DNA of 64,000 nt, from the NCBI RefSeq assembly GCF_022763245.1, contig NZ_JALEGV010000034.1, positions 1 through 64,000 on the forward strand. Reading direction: 5' to 3'. Below the pieces are notes generated by a model, which was given only the letters and a program-made list of their open reading frames with translations, did not search any database and was not told the origin of the DNA. This document shows positions 15,506-25,063 of this stretch, one piece after another (position 1 is the first letter of the stretch; the number at the start of each line of letters is the position of its first letter). This DNA is from Oricola sp. (lineage in GTDB: Bacteria; Pseudomonadota; Alphaproteobacteria; Rhizobiales; Rhizobiaceae). The position numbers were made by a program, and so were the translations under genes.

Positions 15506-18500
15506 GCGCCAAGGCGTCGAAGAAGACCTGGATCGCCGTTCCCGACATTCCCGCCGATGCCGGGCGCGTCGTGTTTTCCGGCGTGGCCGCAGGCGCGGAA
15601 CCCTTCGTCGTCAACGCCCTGTGCGCCCGGGCGGCGGCCAGGGGCGGGCCGGTCATCTATGTCGGGCGTGACGGGGCAGGGCTCGCCGACTGGCGGCAGG
15701 TCTTCTCCTTCGTCGCGCCCGACATGGAGGTGGTGGAGTTTCCGGCGTGGGACTGCCTGCCCTATGACCGCGTGTCGCCCGGGTCCGATGTTTCGGCGCG
15801 CAGGCTCGCGGCGCTGACGCGCTTCGCCGCGTTGCGGCGCGAAAAGGCGCCCGTCGTGATCCTGACGACCGCCAACGCCGTGCTCCAGCGCATTCCGACG
15901 CCCGAGGCCATCGCCTCGCAGATGTTGCGTGCCCGGCCCGGCCAGCAGATCCGCATGGACGACATCGCCGCCACGCTGGCGACCGCCGGCTTCGAGCGCG
16001 TGCCGACCGTCCGCGAGGTCGGCGAATTCGCCGTGCGCGGCGGCATTCTCGACATCTTCGCGCCGGGCACGGGCGAGGGCGTGCGCCTGGATTTCTTCGG
16101 CGACACGCTCGAGAGCATTCGCGCCTTCGACCCGGCGACCCAGCGCACCACCGGCCAGTTGAAGGAATTCGTGCTTCAGCCGGCCAGCGAGATCTCGCTC
16201 ACATCCGAGAGCGTCGCGCGTTTCCGGCAAGGCTATCTGTCGATGTTCGGCGCGCCGAGCCGCGATGACGCGCTCTACGCCTCGATCACCAGCCAGCAGC
16301 GCTTCGCCGGCATGGAACACTGGCTGCCGCTGTTCCATGAGAAACTGACGAACCTGTTCGACTGCCTGCCGGACGCCCCGGTCGTCTTCGAGCACCTTGT
16401 CGCGGAGGCGCTGACCGAGCGCCACGCCATGATCGTGGATCATTACGAAGCGCGCCGCGATCAGTCGGAGGGGACGCTGGGCGGCGACGGGGTGCCGTAT
16501 AAGCCGCTCGCGCCGGATGCGCTCTACCTGACCCCCGAGGAGGCGGAAGCCCGTGCCTCCACCCGCCTGACGATTGACCTGTCGCCCTTCGGCGTGCCGG
16601 AAACGGCGAGCCGGGCGGTCTTCGACCTTGCCGTCGCCGCCGGCCGCAATTTCTCGCTGGAGCGTGCCGACAAGCAGGCCAACGTCTTCGAGATGGCGGC
16701 CCGTCACATCGCCGACCTGCGTGCCGACGGCAAGCGCGTGTTCCTCGCCGGCTGGAGCGAGGGGTCGCTGACGCGCCTGATCCAGATCCTCGAGGAACAT
16801 TCCCTGGAAGGGATCGAGACGGTGTCCGGGATCGGCGTCGCGATGGCGCTGAACCGCACACGCATTCCCGCCGCCGTCCTCAGCATCGAGCATGGTTTCG
16901 AGACGGCAGATTTCGCGCTCGTCGCCGAACAGGACATTCTCGGCGACCGTCTCGTGCGGCATCGCCGCCGCCGCAAGGCATCCGACTTCATCGCGGAAGC
17001 GTCGGCGCTGGCCGAAGGCGACATCGTCGTGCATGTCGATCACGGCATCGGCCGCTTCGTCGGCCTTCGCACGATCGAGGCGGCGGGCGCGCCGCATGAC
17101 TGTCTCGAGATCGTCTATGCCGGCGACGGCCGCCTGTTCCTGCCGGTGGAAAACATCGAGCTCCTGTCGCGCTACGGCTCTGAAGGCAGCGACGCCGTGC
17201 TCGACCGCCTCGGCGGCGGCGGATGGCAGGCGCGCAAGGCGAAGCTGAAGAAGCGCCTGCTCGACATGGCGGATCAGCTGATCCGCATCGCGGCCTCGCG
17301 CGAGACCCGCCAGGCGCCGGTTCTGCGGCCTCCCGAGGGGCTGTACGACGAATTCGCCGCGCGTTTCCCCTATGACGAGACCGAGGACCAGATGTCGGCG
17401 ATCGACGCCGTCATCGGGGACCTGATCGCCGGCCGCCCCATGGACCGACTCGTCTGCGGCGATGTCGGCTTCGGCAAGACGGAGGTGGCGATCCGCGCGG
17501 CCTTCATCGCGGCGCTGAACGGCCAGCAGGTCGCCGTCGTGGTGCCGACGACGCTTCTGGCGCGCCAGCATTTCCGTTCCTTCAGCGAACGCTTCAGGGG
17601 ACTGCCGATCAACATCGCCCATGCCTCGCGGCTGGCCGGCACGAAGGCGCTGGCCGAAGCCAAGAAGGGTATCACCGACGGGACCGTCGACATCGTCGTC
17701 GGCACGCATGCGCTGCTCGGCGCGAGCATCAAGTTCAAGAATCTCGGCCTTCTGATCATCGACGAGGAGCAGCATTTCGGCGTCAAGCACAAGGAGCGGC
17801 TGAAGGACCTGAAGTCCGACGTCCACGTCCTGACGCTGACGGCGACGCCCATTCCGCGCACCTTGCAGCTCGCGCTGACCGGTGTCCGCGAACTGTCGCT
17901 CATCTCCACGCCCCCGGTCGACCGCCTGGCGGTGCGCACCTTCGTTTCGCCCTTCGATCCTCTGGTCATCCGCGAGACGCTGCTGCGCGAGCGCTATCGC
18001 GGCGGCCAGAGCTTCTATGTATGCCCGCGCATTTCGGATCTGGCCGAAGTGAAGGCCTTTCTCGACGAGCACGTGTCGGAACTGAAGGTGGCCGTCGCGC
18101 ATGGCCAGATGCCGCCCGGCGAACTGGAAGACGTCATGAACGCCTTCTATGACGGGCGCTACGACGTGCTTCTGTCGACGACCATCGTCGAATCGGGCCT
18201 CGACATTCCGACCGCCAACACGATGGTCGTGCACCGTGCGGACATGTTCGGTCTGGCGCAGCTCTACCAGATCCGCGGGCGCGTCGGTCGATCCAAGCTG
18301 CGCGCCTACGCGCTTCTGACCCTGCCGGCCAAGAAGACCCTGACCAAGACGGCGGAACGGCGGCTGAAGGTTCTGCAGTCGCTCGATTCGCTCGGCGCCG
18401 GCTTCCAACTGGCCAGCCACGATCTCGATCTGCGCGGCGGCGGCAACCTGCTCGGCGAGGAGCAGTCCGGCCACATCAAGGAGGTCGGTTTCGAGCTCTA

Positions 18501-19029
18501 TCAGCAGATGCTCGAAGAGGCCGTTCTGGAGATGAAGGGCGAGGCAGTGGACGAGCACGGCCAGTGGTCGCCGCAGATCACGGTCGGCACCTCGGTCATG
18601 ATCCCGGAAAGCTATGTGAGCGACCTGCAGTTGCGCCTATCGCTCTATCGCCGCCTCGGCGAACTGGAGGAAGTCGGCGAGATCGACGCGTTCGGCGCCG
18701 AACTCACGGACCGCTTCGGCGCGTTTCCCGAAGAGGTCGAGCACCTGCTCAAGGTCGTCTACATCAAGGCGCTCTGCCGCACGGCCAATGTGGAGAAGCT
18801 GGACGCCGGTCCGAAGGGCGCGGTCATCCAGTTCCGCAACAAGGAATTCGCCAATCCGGCGGGCCTCATCGCGATGATCGGCGAGCAGGGATCGCTGGCC
18901 AAGATCCGGCCGGACCAGTCCATCGTGTTCACCCGCGACTGGCCGACGCCGGCCAAGCGCCTCGCCGGCAGTGCCATCCTGGCGACCAAGCTGGCGCGGC
19001 TTGCCGAAGCGGCAGACAAGGCCGCATGA
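15502..19029 (+). CDS. mfd: Transcription-repair coupling factor Mfd
   Basis: Mfd displaces RNA polymerase stalled at DNA lesions and recruits UvrA. At 1175 residues it has the usual length. The N-terminal UvrB-homology region (about 1-350) includes PTVREVGEFAVRGGILDIF. The RNA-polymerase-interaction region (about 495-560) includes GDIVVHVDHGIGRFVGL. The translocase domain has Walker A GDVGFGKTEVAIRAAF, DEEQHFG, TATPIPRTLQLALTG and LYQIRGRVGRSKLRAYALL. The C-terminal TRCF domain closes the protein (LSLYRRLGELEEVGEID). It overlaps sdhE by 4 bp and is followed by a hairpin terminator. Confidence 0.97.
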   Translation: MSAKASKKTWIAVPDIPADAGRVVFSGVAAGAEPFVVNALCARAAARGGPVIYVGRDGAGLADWRQVFSFVAPDMEVVEFPAWDCLPYDRVSPGSDVSARRLAALTRFAALRREKAPVVILTTANAVLQRIPTPEAIASQMLRARPGQQIRMDDIAATLATAGFERVPTVREVGEFAVRGGILDIFAPGTGEGVRLDFFGDTLESIRAFDPATQRTTGQLKEFVLQPASEISLTSESVARFRQGYLSMFGAPSRDDALYASITSQQRFAGMEHWLPLFHEKLTNLFDCLPDAPVVFEHLVAEALTERHAMIVDHYEARRDQSEGTLGGDGVPYKPLAPDALYLTPEEAEARASTRLTIDLSPFGVPETASRAVFDLAVAAGRNFSLERADKQANVFEMAARHIADLRADGKRVFLAGWSEGSLTRLIQILEEHSLEGIETVSGIGVAMALNRTRIPAAVLSIEHGFETADFALVAEQDILGDRLVRHRRRRKASDFIAEASALAEGDIVVHVDHGIGRFVGLRTIEAAGAPHDCLEIVYAGDGRLFLPVENIELLSRYGSEGSDAVLDRLGGGGWQARKAKLKKRLLDMADQLIRIAASRETRQAPVLRPPEGLYDEFAARFPYDETEDQMSAIDAVIGDLIAGRPMDRLVCGDVGFGKTEVAIRAAFIAALNGQQVAVVVPTTLLARQHFRSFSERFRGLPINIAHASRLAGTKALAEAKKGITDGTVDIVVGTHALLGASIKFKNLGLLIIDEEQHFGVKHKERLKDLKSDVHVLTLTATPIPRTLQLALTGVRELSLISTPPVDRLAVRTFVSPFDPLVIRETLLRERYRGGQSFYVCPRISDLAEVKAFLDEHVSELKVAVAHGQMPPGELEDVMNAFYDGRYDVLLSTTIVESGLDIPTANTMVVHRADMFGLAQLYQIRGRVGRSKLRAYALLTLPAKKTLTKTAERRLKVLQSLDSLGAGFQLASHDLDLRGGGNLLGEEQSGHIKEVGFELYQQMLEEAVLEMKGEAVDEHGQWSPQITVGTSVMIPESYVSDLQLRLSLYRRLGELEEVGEIDAFGAELTDRFGAFPEEVEHLLKVVYIKALCRTANVEKLDAGPKGAVIQFRNKEFANPAGLIAMIGEQGSLAKIRPDQSIVFTRDWPTPAKRLAGSAILATKLARLAEAADKAA

Positions 19030-19031
19030 AA

Positions 19032-19054
19032 AACGGGGCCTCGCGGGCCCCGTT
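19032..19054. terminator. Hairpin terminator between mfd and the IalB-family gene
   Basis: AACGGGGCC (19032-19040) pairs with GGCCCCGTT (19046-19054) across a 5-nt loop. Read on the minus strand the stem is followed by TTT, making a good intrinsic terminator for the IalB-family gene. On the plus strand it may also stop mfd transcripts, although the T-run there is short. Confidence 0.7.
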
Positions 19055-19080
19055 CAAGACATTCTGTTCGCGCCGGGCGA

Positions 19081-19722
19081 TCAGTTGGTGCCCTGTTTGA
19101 TCTTTTCCTGCTCTTCGATCAGCTTCTTGCGCATGTCTTCGCGGCGCTGTTCGATGGCCTGCTGCAGCTGCTGCTGACGATCCTCGACTTCCGACTGCTT
19201 CATCGCTTCGCCGTCGAAGGCGGCCGTGAAACCCGACAGCGAAATCTTGATCGGGTTCGGCTGGTTGCGGAAGTTGATCGAGGTCAGCGTCATCTCGCCG
19301 CCCTTCTTGAGCGAAGCGACGAGCGCCTCGGTGAGCGGGGCTTCGGCGATGCAGCGATCCGGCAGGCAGAGGGCGTATTCGATCTTCTGCGCCTGTCCGC
19401 CGTCGATCTGCATGCCGATGCCGGCGGGGATCACGCGGCCGGTCGGCACGGCGATCTGGAAGATGGCGCGGTTCACCTTGCCGGTGATCTGGATCAGGTT
19501 GACGGCGGTCAGCAACTGCCCGGTATTGGCGGTGCGGATGTTCTGCACGTTGCAGATGTCATTGTCTTCCTGCTTGGAGCAGACCTTGAACCAGCCCTGC
19601 GGAAGTTGCTGCTGCTGCTGCGCTTGCGCGCGCGCCGGCTGGGATACGGCGATCGCGCCGACCGAGACGACCCCTGCCGACACCATGACTGCGATAAATT
19701 TGCTGAAAGTCGCGCGCATCAC
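19081..19722 (-). CDS. Invasion-associated locus B (IalB) family periplasmic protein
   Basis: IalB-family proteins are small secreted proteins first linked to erythrocyte invasion in Bartonella and widespread in Hyphomicrobiales, mostly of unknown function. A signal peptide spans about residues 1-33, ending AQPARAQA-like. The domain has the family's paired cysteines, WFKVCSKQEDNDICNVQN (about 47-60) and YALCLPDRCIAEAP (about 120-133). A Gln/Glu-rich helical tail (residues 178-210), a probable coiled coil, extends beyond the usual domain. A run of five Gln follows the signal peptide. A terminator lies just downstream. No operon partner. Confidence 0.88.
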   Translation of the reverse strand: MMRATFSKFIAVMVSAGVVSVGAIAVSQPARAQAQQQQQLPQGWFKVCSKQEDNDICNVQNIRTANTGQLLTAVNLIQITGKVNRAIFQIAVPTGRVIPAGIGMQIDGGQAQKIEYALCLPDRCIAEAPLTEALVASLKKGGEMTLTSINFRNQPNPIKISLSGFTAAFDGEAMKQSEVEDRQQQLQQAIEQRREDMRKKLIEEQEKIKQGTN

Positions 19723-19943
19723 GCTGCATCCTTTTCCTTGTTAACCGAACGGTGGTGCGAACCGGTGCTGCGCAAATGCGGCTACACCGTGACGTTCCGA
19801 ATTCCGCGGCTTGATACACACGCTGCAGTCGCAATTCCAGCCCCGCTCCGCGATTATCAGGAATTTGCGGGCCATTGCTGAATTCGCCACACGCCCGTGC
19901 TAGGTTCCGAATCCGTAACGGAACGCAGCGTGGAGGACAGGAC
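19723..19943. promoter_or_regulatory. Divergent promoter region of the IalB-family gene and the peptide-binding protein gene
   Basis: This 221-bp region separates two divergent genes and should hold both promoters. For the plus strand, TTGCTG (19875-19880) and TGCTAG (19898-19903) are separated by 17 nt and are a weak candidate. No clear operator was seen. Confidence 0.3.
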
Positions 19944-21761
19944 ATGCGCAATTCCATCAGGTATTTCAGCGGCGCGATCGCAGGCTTGCTCCTCGGCCTG
20001 ACGACGGCAGCGTTCGCGGAACCCATGCACGGCATCGCGATGCATGGTCAGCCCGCCCTGCCGGCCGATTACGCGCATTTCCCCTATGCCAATCCCGACG
20101 CGCCGAAGGGTGGCGCGGTGAAATACGGCGTCCGCGGCACCTTCGACAGCCTGAACCCGTTTCTGCTCAAGAGCTTCCGCACGACGGCGCGCGGCATGTG
20201 GGCCGATCCCGAGATCGGCAACCTCGTCTTCGAACCGCTGATGCAGCGCTCGCGCGACGAGCCTTTCACCATGTACGGGCTCATCGCCGAGAAGGTTGAA
20301 ACGGACCCGGAGCGCACCTGGCTGGAATTCACCTTGAACCCCGACGCGCGCTGGTCCGACGGAGAGCCCATCACGCCGGACGACGTGATCTTCACCTTCG
20401 ACCTGCTCGAGGCGAAAGGCCGGCCGCCCTATAACAGCCGCAAGAAGAAGATCGAGAAGATCGAGAAAACCGGCGACCTGAAGGTCAAGTTCACCTTCAA
20501 CGAAACCGCCGACCGCGAGTTTCCGCTGCTGATCGCGCTCATGCCGGTGCTGCCGAAACACGCCATCGACATCGACACATACGAGGAAACCACGCTCGAC
20601 GTGCCTGTCGGCAGCGGTCCCTACCTGATCGAATCCGTCGATCCCGGCACCCGCATCGTCTATCGCCGCAACCCTGAATATTGGGCAAAGGACGTCCCGT
20701 CGAAACGCGGCTTCGACAATTACGAAACGATCACCGTTGAGTATTTCCGCGACGAGACGACGCGTTTCGAAGCCTTCAAGAAGGGTGTCTTCGACATCAA
20801 TCCCGAGGGTGATCCCGTGCGCTGGGAGACTGCCTATGATTTCCCCGCCGTGCAGGACGGCCGGGTGAAGAAGGCCGTCTTCGTGTCCAACCAGCCGCAG
20901 ACCATGTTCGGCTTCTTCTTCAACACGCGCCGCGAGGTTTTCGCCGATCCGAAGGTCCGCGAAGGTCTGGCGATGCTGTTCGACTTCGAGTGGGTGAACA
21001 AGAACCTGTTCGGGGAGCGCTACACGCGCACGGCGTCCTTCTGGCAGAATTCCGACGAATTGTCGGCGATCGGCCGCCCGGCCGACGAGCGCGAAAAGGC
21101 GCTGCTGGCACCGTTCCCGGACGCGGTTCTGCCGGAAGTCATGGACGGCACCTACACGCCGTCGAAGACCGACGGGTCGGGCCGTGACCGTTCGGTCCTG
21201 CGCGGAGCGCTGGAGATCCTGACGGAGGCCGGATACGCCATCGAGGACGGCCGGCTCGTCAAGGACGGCAAGCAGTTGAGCTTCGAGATCCTCACCTCCA
21301 ACCTGGAGGAAGAGAAGATGGCGCTCTCCTATCAGCGCACCGCGCAGACGGTGGGCATCGACGTGCAGATCCGCCGCGTCGACGATTCCGAATATCAGAA
21401 GCGCCGCCAGTCCTACGACTACGACGTGACGTCGGGCTTCCTCTCCGCGTCGCTGTCGCCTGGCGCGGAGCAGGTCTGGCGCTGGGGCTCTCAGTCGCGC
21501 GACATCGAGGGGACGTTCAACTTCGCCGGCGCGTCCGATCCGGCGATCGATGCGATGATCGACGCGCTCGTCAATGCGCGAGAACGCGAGGATTTCGCCG
21601 CCGCCGTGCGTGCGCTGGACCGCATCCTGATCTCGGGCCATTACCTGATCCCGCTCTACCACATCCGCGAATCCTGGGTCGCCCATTGGGCCCACATCAA
21701 ATATCCGGATGTGACGCCGCTCTACGGCTATCAGATGCCCGTCTGGTGGTCGCAGGAGTGA
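19944..21761 (+). CDS. Extracytoplasmic solute-binding protein family 5, YejA-like peptide-binding protein
   Basis: Family 5 binding proteins capture peptides or related compounds in the periplasm for ABC importers. Residues 1-23 form a signal peptide ending AAFA. The mature part opens with AMHGQPALPADYAHFPYANP and PDAPKGGAVKYG, the arrangement typical of the YejA branch (oligopeptide and microcin C uptake), and has WSDGEPITPDDVIFTFDLL and the WRWGSQ segment near the end. The ATG at 19944 follows GTGGAGGACAGGAC; a longer frame from 19875 lacks support. At 605 residues the length is right. No permease or ATPase gene follows; its TGA overlaps the next gene (GTGA), so it is an orphan binding protein in this locus. 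Confidence 0.88.
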   Translation: MRNSIRYFSGAIAGLLLGLTTAAFAEPMHGIAMHGQPALPADYAHFPYANPDAPKGGAVKYGVRGTFDSLNPFLLKSFRTTARGMWADPEIGNLVFEPLMQRSRDEPFTMYGLIAEKVETDPERTWLEFTLNPDARWSDGEPITPDDVIFTFDLLEAKGRPPYNSRKKKIEKIEKTGDLKVKFTFNETADREFPLLIALMPVLPKHAIDIDTYEETTLDVPVGSGPYLIESVDPGTRIVYRRNPEYWAKDVPSKRGFDNYETITVEYFRDETTRFEAFKKGVFDINPEGDPVRWETAYDFPAVQDGRVKKAVFVSNQPQTMFGFFFNTRREVFADPKVREGLAMLFDFEWVNKNLFGERYTRTASFWQNSDELSAIGRPADEREKALLAPFPDAVLPEVMDGTYTPSKTDGSGRDRSVLRGALEILTEAGYAIEDGRLVKDGKQLSFEILTSNLEEEKMALSYQRTAQTVGIDVQIRRVDDSEYQKRRQSYDYDVTSGFLSASLSPGAEQVWRWGSQSRDIEGTFNFAGASDPAIDAMIDALVNAREREDFAAAVRALDRILISGHYLIPLYHIRESWVAHWAHIKYPDVTPLYGYQMPVWWSQE

Positions 21762-22405
21762 CCCGCGTACAGGTCGACATCGTCTCGGACGTGATGTGTC
21801 CGTGGTGTTACATCGGCAAGAAGCGCTACGAGGCGGCACTGGCCGCCCTCGATCCCGATATCGGGGTCGATACGCACTGGCGGCCCTATCAGCTCGACCC
21901 GACCCTGCCGCCCGAAGGCAAGCCGCGCGATCTCTATCTGGCCGAGAAGTTCGGAGGACTTGAACGGGCGCGCGAACTCTACGCCAATATCGAGGCGGCG
22001 GGCAGGGGCGCCGGCATCCCGTTCCGCTTCGACACGATCGGGGTTTCACCCAACACGCTGGACGCCCATCGGCTGATCCGCTGGGCGCGGACCGCGGGCG
22101 AGGGCGTTCAGGATCGGGTGGTGGACAGGCTCTTCGCGCTGTTCTTTCTGGAAGGCCGCAACATCGGCGACCACGCAGAACTCGTCGATGTGGCCCGGCA
22201 ATGCGGCATGGATCCCGCGATCGTCGAAACGCTGCTCGCCAGCGACTCCGACAAGGACGCCGTCAGCCAGGAAATCGCGCTCGCCCGCTCCATGGGCGTC
22301 AGCGGCGTCCCCTGCTTCATTCTTCAGAACAAATATGCAGTGGTCGGCGCGCAGGACCCGGCCACGCTGGCCGAGGCGATCGCCGAGGTCGCCTCGGGCG
22401 CCTAG
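21758..22405 (+). CDS. FrnE-like DsbA-family 2-hydroxychromene-isomerase-fold oxidoreductase
   Basis: The 215-residue protein belongs to the FrnE branch of the DsbA thioredoxin family, cytoplasmic thiol oxidoreductases linked to oxidative-stress tolerance and polyketide modification. It opens VQVDIVSDVMCPWCYIGKK, where CPWC is the redox motif, and ends with the cis-Pro loop GVSGVPCFIL. WRPYQLDP and SPNTLDAHRL are family landmarks. There is no signal peptide. I take the GTG at 21758, which overlaps the stop of the binding-protein gene. AGGAG is directly adjacent, closer than ideal, so a GTG a few codons upstream (V21) cannot be excluded. Confidence 0.87.
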   Translation: MTRVQVDIVSDVMCPWCYIGKKRYEAALAALDPDIGVDTHWRPYQLDPTLPPEGKPRDLYLAEKFGGLERARELYANIEAAGRGAGIPFRFDTIGVSPNTLDAHRLIRWARTAGEGVQDRVVDRLFALFFLEGRNIGDHAELVDVARQCGMDPAIVETLLASDSDKDAVSQEIALARSMGVSGVPCFILQNKYAVVGAQDPATLAEAIAEVASGA

Positions 22406-22426
22406 CAGGCAAATCGATGGTTGCCG

Positions 22427-22774
22427 TCAGTGCTCCAGGCCGGAGCGCATCGAATAGCGGCGATCGTCCGACAGCCACTCGAACACTTCCGGCACCTGGG
22501 GATGGCGCACGGGTTCGCCGGTTTCGTCAGGCACGAGGTTCTGCTCGGACACATAGGCGACGTATTCCGTCTCCGCGTTTTCGGCGAAGAGGTGATAGAA
22601 GGGCTGGTCCTTGCGCGGACGCAAATCCTCGGGGATCGCCTCGTACCATTCCTCGGTGTTGGCGAATTCGGGATCGACGTCGAAAATCACGCCACGGAAC
22701 GGATAGACCCGGTGCTGCACAAGGTCGCCGATCGAGTAGCGGGCAAAGACGGTTTTTGACGAATGCTTGTCCAT
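22427..22774 (-). CDS. hspQ: Heat shock protein HspQ (YccV family)
   Basis: HspQ is a small cytoplasmic protein; in E. coli it binds hemimethylated DNA and acts as a specificity factor for the Lon protease. The 115-residue product shows the family core: FARYSIGDLVQHRVYPFRGV, FDVDPEFANTEEWY, QPFYHLFAENA, and YVSEQNLVPDETGEPVRHP. I begin at ATG 22774 (MDKHSSK). An open frame upstream to 22906 codes an unlikely Arg/Pro-rich extension. The neighbouring AEC transporter gene is divergent with about 125 bp between them. Confidence 0.93.
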   Translation of the reverse strand: MDKHSSKTVFARYSIGDLVQHRVYPFRGVIFDVDPEFANTEEWYEAIPEDLRPRKDQPFYHLFAENAETEYVAYVSEQNLVPDETGEPVRHPQVPEVFEWLSDDRRYSMRSGLEH

Positions 22775-22899
22775 ACGCAAGATTTGTGACAACCCACATG
22801 GAATTTCAAGGCCTTGGACCGGCTGCCAGCCGGTTTCACGGCGTCGCGTGAAACGCGCACGGGGAAGTTGGGGCCGCCGGAGCGGTCGGAAAGGGGACG

Positions 22900-23868
22900 A
22901 TGGCAAACGTTATCGGGCTGGTATTGCCGTTCTTCGGCCTGATCCTGCTTGGCTTCATCACCGCCAGGATCACGCGCCAGCCGCTGGATGCGCTCGGCTG
23001 GATGAACACCTTCATCGTCTACGTCGCGCTTCCGGCCCTGTTCTTCAACCTGTTGTCGCGCACGCCCGTGGAACAACTCGCCCAGTGGCGCTTCGTCGTG
23101 GGCGCGACCTTCGGCACCTACATCATCTACTCGCTGATGTTCGTCATCGCGGTGGTTCGTTCGGGCGGCAACATCGAGGAAAGCACGATCAAGGGGCTGT
23201 CCGCCGCCTATGGCAATATAGGCTACATGGGCCCCGGTCTGGCGCTCCTTGCCTTCGGAGAAGACGCGGTCGTGCCGGTCGCATTGGTCTTCTGCTTCGA
23301 CAACACGCTGCATTTCATCATGGCGCCGCTGATGATGGCCCTGTCGGGCCGCAACGGCACCCGGATGTCGCCCGCCGAGCTGGCGCTGGACGTCGCGCGG
23401 CGCATCTTCACCCACCCCTTCATCCTGGCAACCATCGTCGGCGTCGGGGCGGCGCTCGTCTCGTTCGAGCCGCCGGCCGCCGTGCAGACGCTGCTCAACT
23501 ACCTCGCCAACGCGGCCGCGCCCTGTGCGCTGTTCGTGATGGGCGTGACGCTCGCGCTGCGGCCGTTGCGCCGCGTGCCGATGGACATGGTCTTCATCGT
23601 GCCGCTGAAGCTCGTCGTGCATCCGGTCATCGTCTATCTGCTGTTGAGCTGGCTCGGCAATTTCCCGCCGACATGGGTCTATTCGGGCGTACTGCTCGCC
23701 GCCTTGCCGACCGCCACCAACGTCTTCGTCATCGCCCAGCAATATGGCGTCTGGATCGAGCGCGCCTCGGCTTCGGTGCTGATCACGACGACGACCTCGG
23801 TCGTCACCGTGACCGCTCTGCTTTACGCTATGACGAACGGGCTGCTCCCGCCCGATCTGTTTCCCTGA
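22900..23868 (+). CDS. AEC-family (auxin efflux carrier-like) transporter
   Basis: The 322-residue protein is an integral membrane transporter with about ten helices in two inverted halves. Bacterial relatives export or import organic acids such as malate or malonate, but substrates are rarely known. The family-typical first helix is LVLPFFGLILLGFI, the central helix has the conserved AYGNIGYMGPGLAL (broken helix motif with Gly-Asn), and the last helices include LPTATNVFVIAQQYG. The final 41 bp overlap the 3' end of the convergent UbiH-family gene. Confidence 0.88.
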   Translation: MANVIGLVLPFFGLILLGFITARITRQPLDALGWMNTFIVYVALPALFFNLLSRTPVEQLAQWRFVVGATFGTYIIYSLMFVIAVVRSGGNIEESTIKGLSAAYGNIGYMGPGLALLAFGEDAVVPVALVFCFDNTLHFIMAPLMMALSGRNGTRMSPAELALDVARRIFTHPFILATIVGVGAALVSFEPPAAVQTLLNYLANAAAPCALFVMGVTLALRPLRRVPMDMVFIVPLKLVVHPVIVYLLLSWLGNFPPTWVYSGVLLAALPTATNVFVIAQQYGVWIERASASVLITTTTSVVTVTALLYAMTNGLLPPDLFP

Positions 23869-25063
23869 CCTCTGACGGCCGCTCGAACAGGCTGCGCAAT
23901 CCGCGACCCGGCGCCATGCCTTCCCGCATCGCGATGTTGCGAAGCGGCCGGAGCGCCGTGAGCGCGCCGAGGCCGACGGCCCGCGCCAGCTGCACCGGCA
24001 GGAAGCCGGTCAGCAATGAGCGGTTCAGCAGATCGACGGTCGCCGTCCGTGTCGTCACGTCCGCGCGCCTCAGCCAGTCGTAGCGCCGCGTCACGCTGTC
24101 CGCGCCCGCATCGGCGCCGGCGGACGCCAGGCACTTGCCGAGGTCGGCGATGTCGCGCAGCGAGAGGTTCAGCCCCTGCGCGCCGATGGGCGGGAAGATG
24201 TGGGCCGTCTGCCCGACGAGAACCAGCCGCGTCGCCGCGAACCGATGTGCGATCATGCCCGAAAGCGGCCAGCACTGCGGCTTCGACACGCCGCTCACGC
24301 GGCCGAGCATGGATTGCATCCGCTCCTCGATCATGCCGGCCAGCGTGTCGCCGTCGAGCGTCGCGATGGTCTCGGCTTCCTCCGGCTGAACCACCCAGAC
24401 GAGGCTCGACCTGTTTCCACGCATCGGAACCTGCGCGAAGGGGCCGCTTTCCGTGTGGAATTCCGTCGAGGTGAAGCCGTGGCTGCGGCTGTGGTCGAAT
24501 GTCAGGACGACGGCCGTCTGCGGATAGCTCCAGTTGCGCGTGCCGATGCCCGCCGCTTCGCGCAGCATCGAATTCACGCCGTCGGCCGCGACCACCAGCT
24601 TGGCGCGCACCGAATCGCCGTTGGACAGCGCGACCGTCGCGGCGTCACTCTCATAGGCGACCGAACTTGCCTTCGCATCGACGCAGGCGATGGACGACGA
24701 GGCGTCCACGGCCTTTTCAAGCGCGGCGTTGAGCGCGCGATTGACGAGATTGTAGCCGAAAGCCGGTTCGTCGATCTCGTGCGCCTCGAAGGTCACGGTG
24801 GGCGCCCGGACGAGCCGGCGCGTCGCGTCGATGATCCGCATCCGCTTCATCGGCGTGCCCTCGGCGTCGAGATCCACCAGGGCGCCGAGTTCCTGCAGCA
24901 GTTCGACGCCGGGCATCATCACCGCAGTGGTGCGTTCGTCGGTGTCGATGAAGGTGCCGGACGGCGCGACCAGCGTCACGCTGTAGCCATGGCGCGCAGC
25001 CTGCAGAGCGGCCGCCATTCCGGCCGGGCCGCCGCCGACGACAACGATGTCGCTCTCTGTCAT
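23828..25063 (-). CDS. UbiH/UbiF/COQ6-family FAD-dependent hydroxylase
   Basis: Members of this flavin monooxygenase family hydroxylate the ring of ubiquinone precursors. The FAD-binding GxGxxG motif is IVVVGGGPAGMAAALQAARHG at the N-terminus (residues 5-25). The second FAD segment is LVLVGQTAHIFPPIGAQGLNLSL, where the family normally has GDAAH, and an EFHTESGPFAQVPM segment is in the substrate domain. Its 411-residue length is usual. It ends inside the convergent transporter gene by 41 bp. UbiH, UbiF and UbiL cannot be told apart here. In the FAD motif Asp is replaced by Gln (GQTAH), as in a number of rhizobial homologs. Confidence 0.87.
   Translation of the reverse strand: MTESDIVVVGGGPAGMAAALQAARHGYSVTLVAPSGTFIDTDERTTAVMMPGVELLQELGALVDLDAEGTPMKRMRIIDATRRLVRAPTVTFEAHEIDEPAFGYNLVNRALNAALEKAVDASSSIACVDAKASSVAYESDAATVALSNGDSVRAKLVVAADGVNSMLREAAGIGTRNWSYPQTAVVLTFDHSRSHGFTSTEFHTESGPFAQVPMRGNRSSLVWVVQPEEAETIATLDGDTLAGMIEERMQSMLGRVSGVSKPQCWPLSGMIAHRFAATRLVLVGQTAHIFPPIGAQGLNLSLRDIADLGKCLASAGADAGADSVTRRYDWLRRADVTTRTATVDLLNRSLLTGFLPVQLARAVGLGALTALRPLRNIAMREGMAPGRGLRSLFERPSEVRETDRAGAARSS

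Noticed and set aside
15145-18558. A 1137-codon open frame antisense to mfd
   Set aside because: It is the complement of a well-supported mfd gene in GC-rich DNA, has Arg/Asp/His/Gln-rich composition, and no recognisable motif.
19857-22049. A 730-codon minus-strand frame opposite the YejA-like gene
   Set aside because: Antisense shadow; starts and ends inside well-supported genes.
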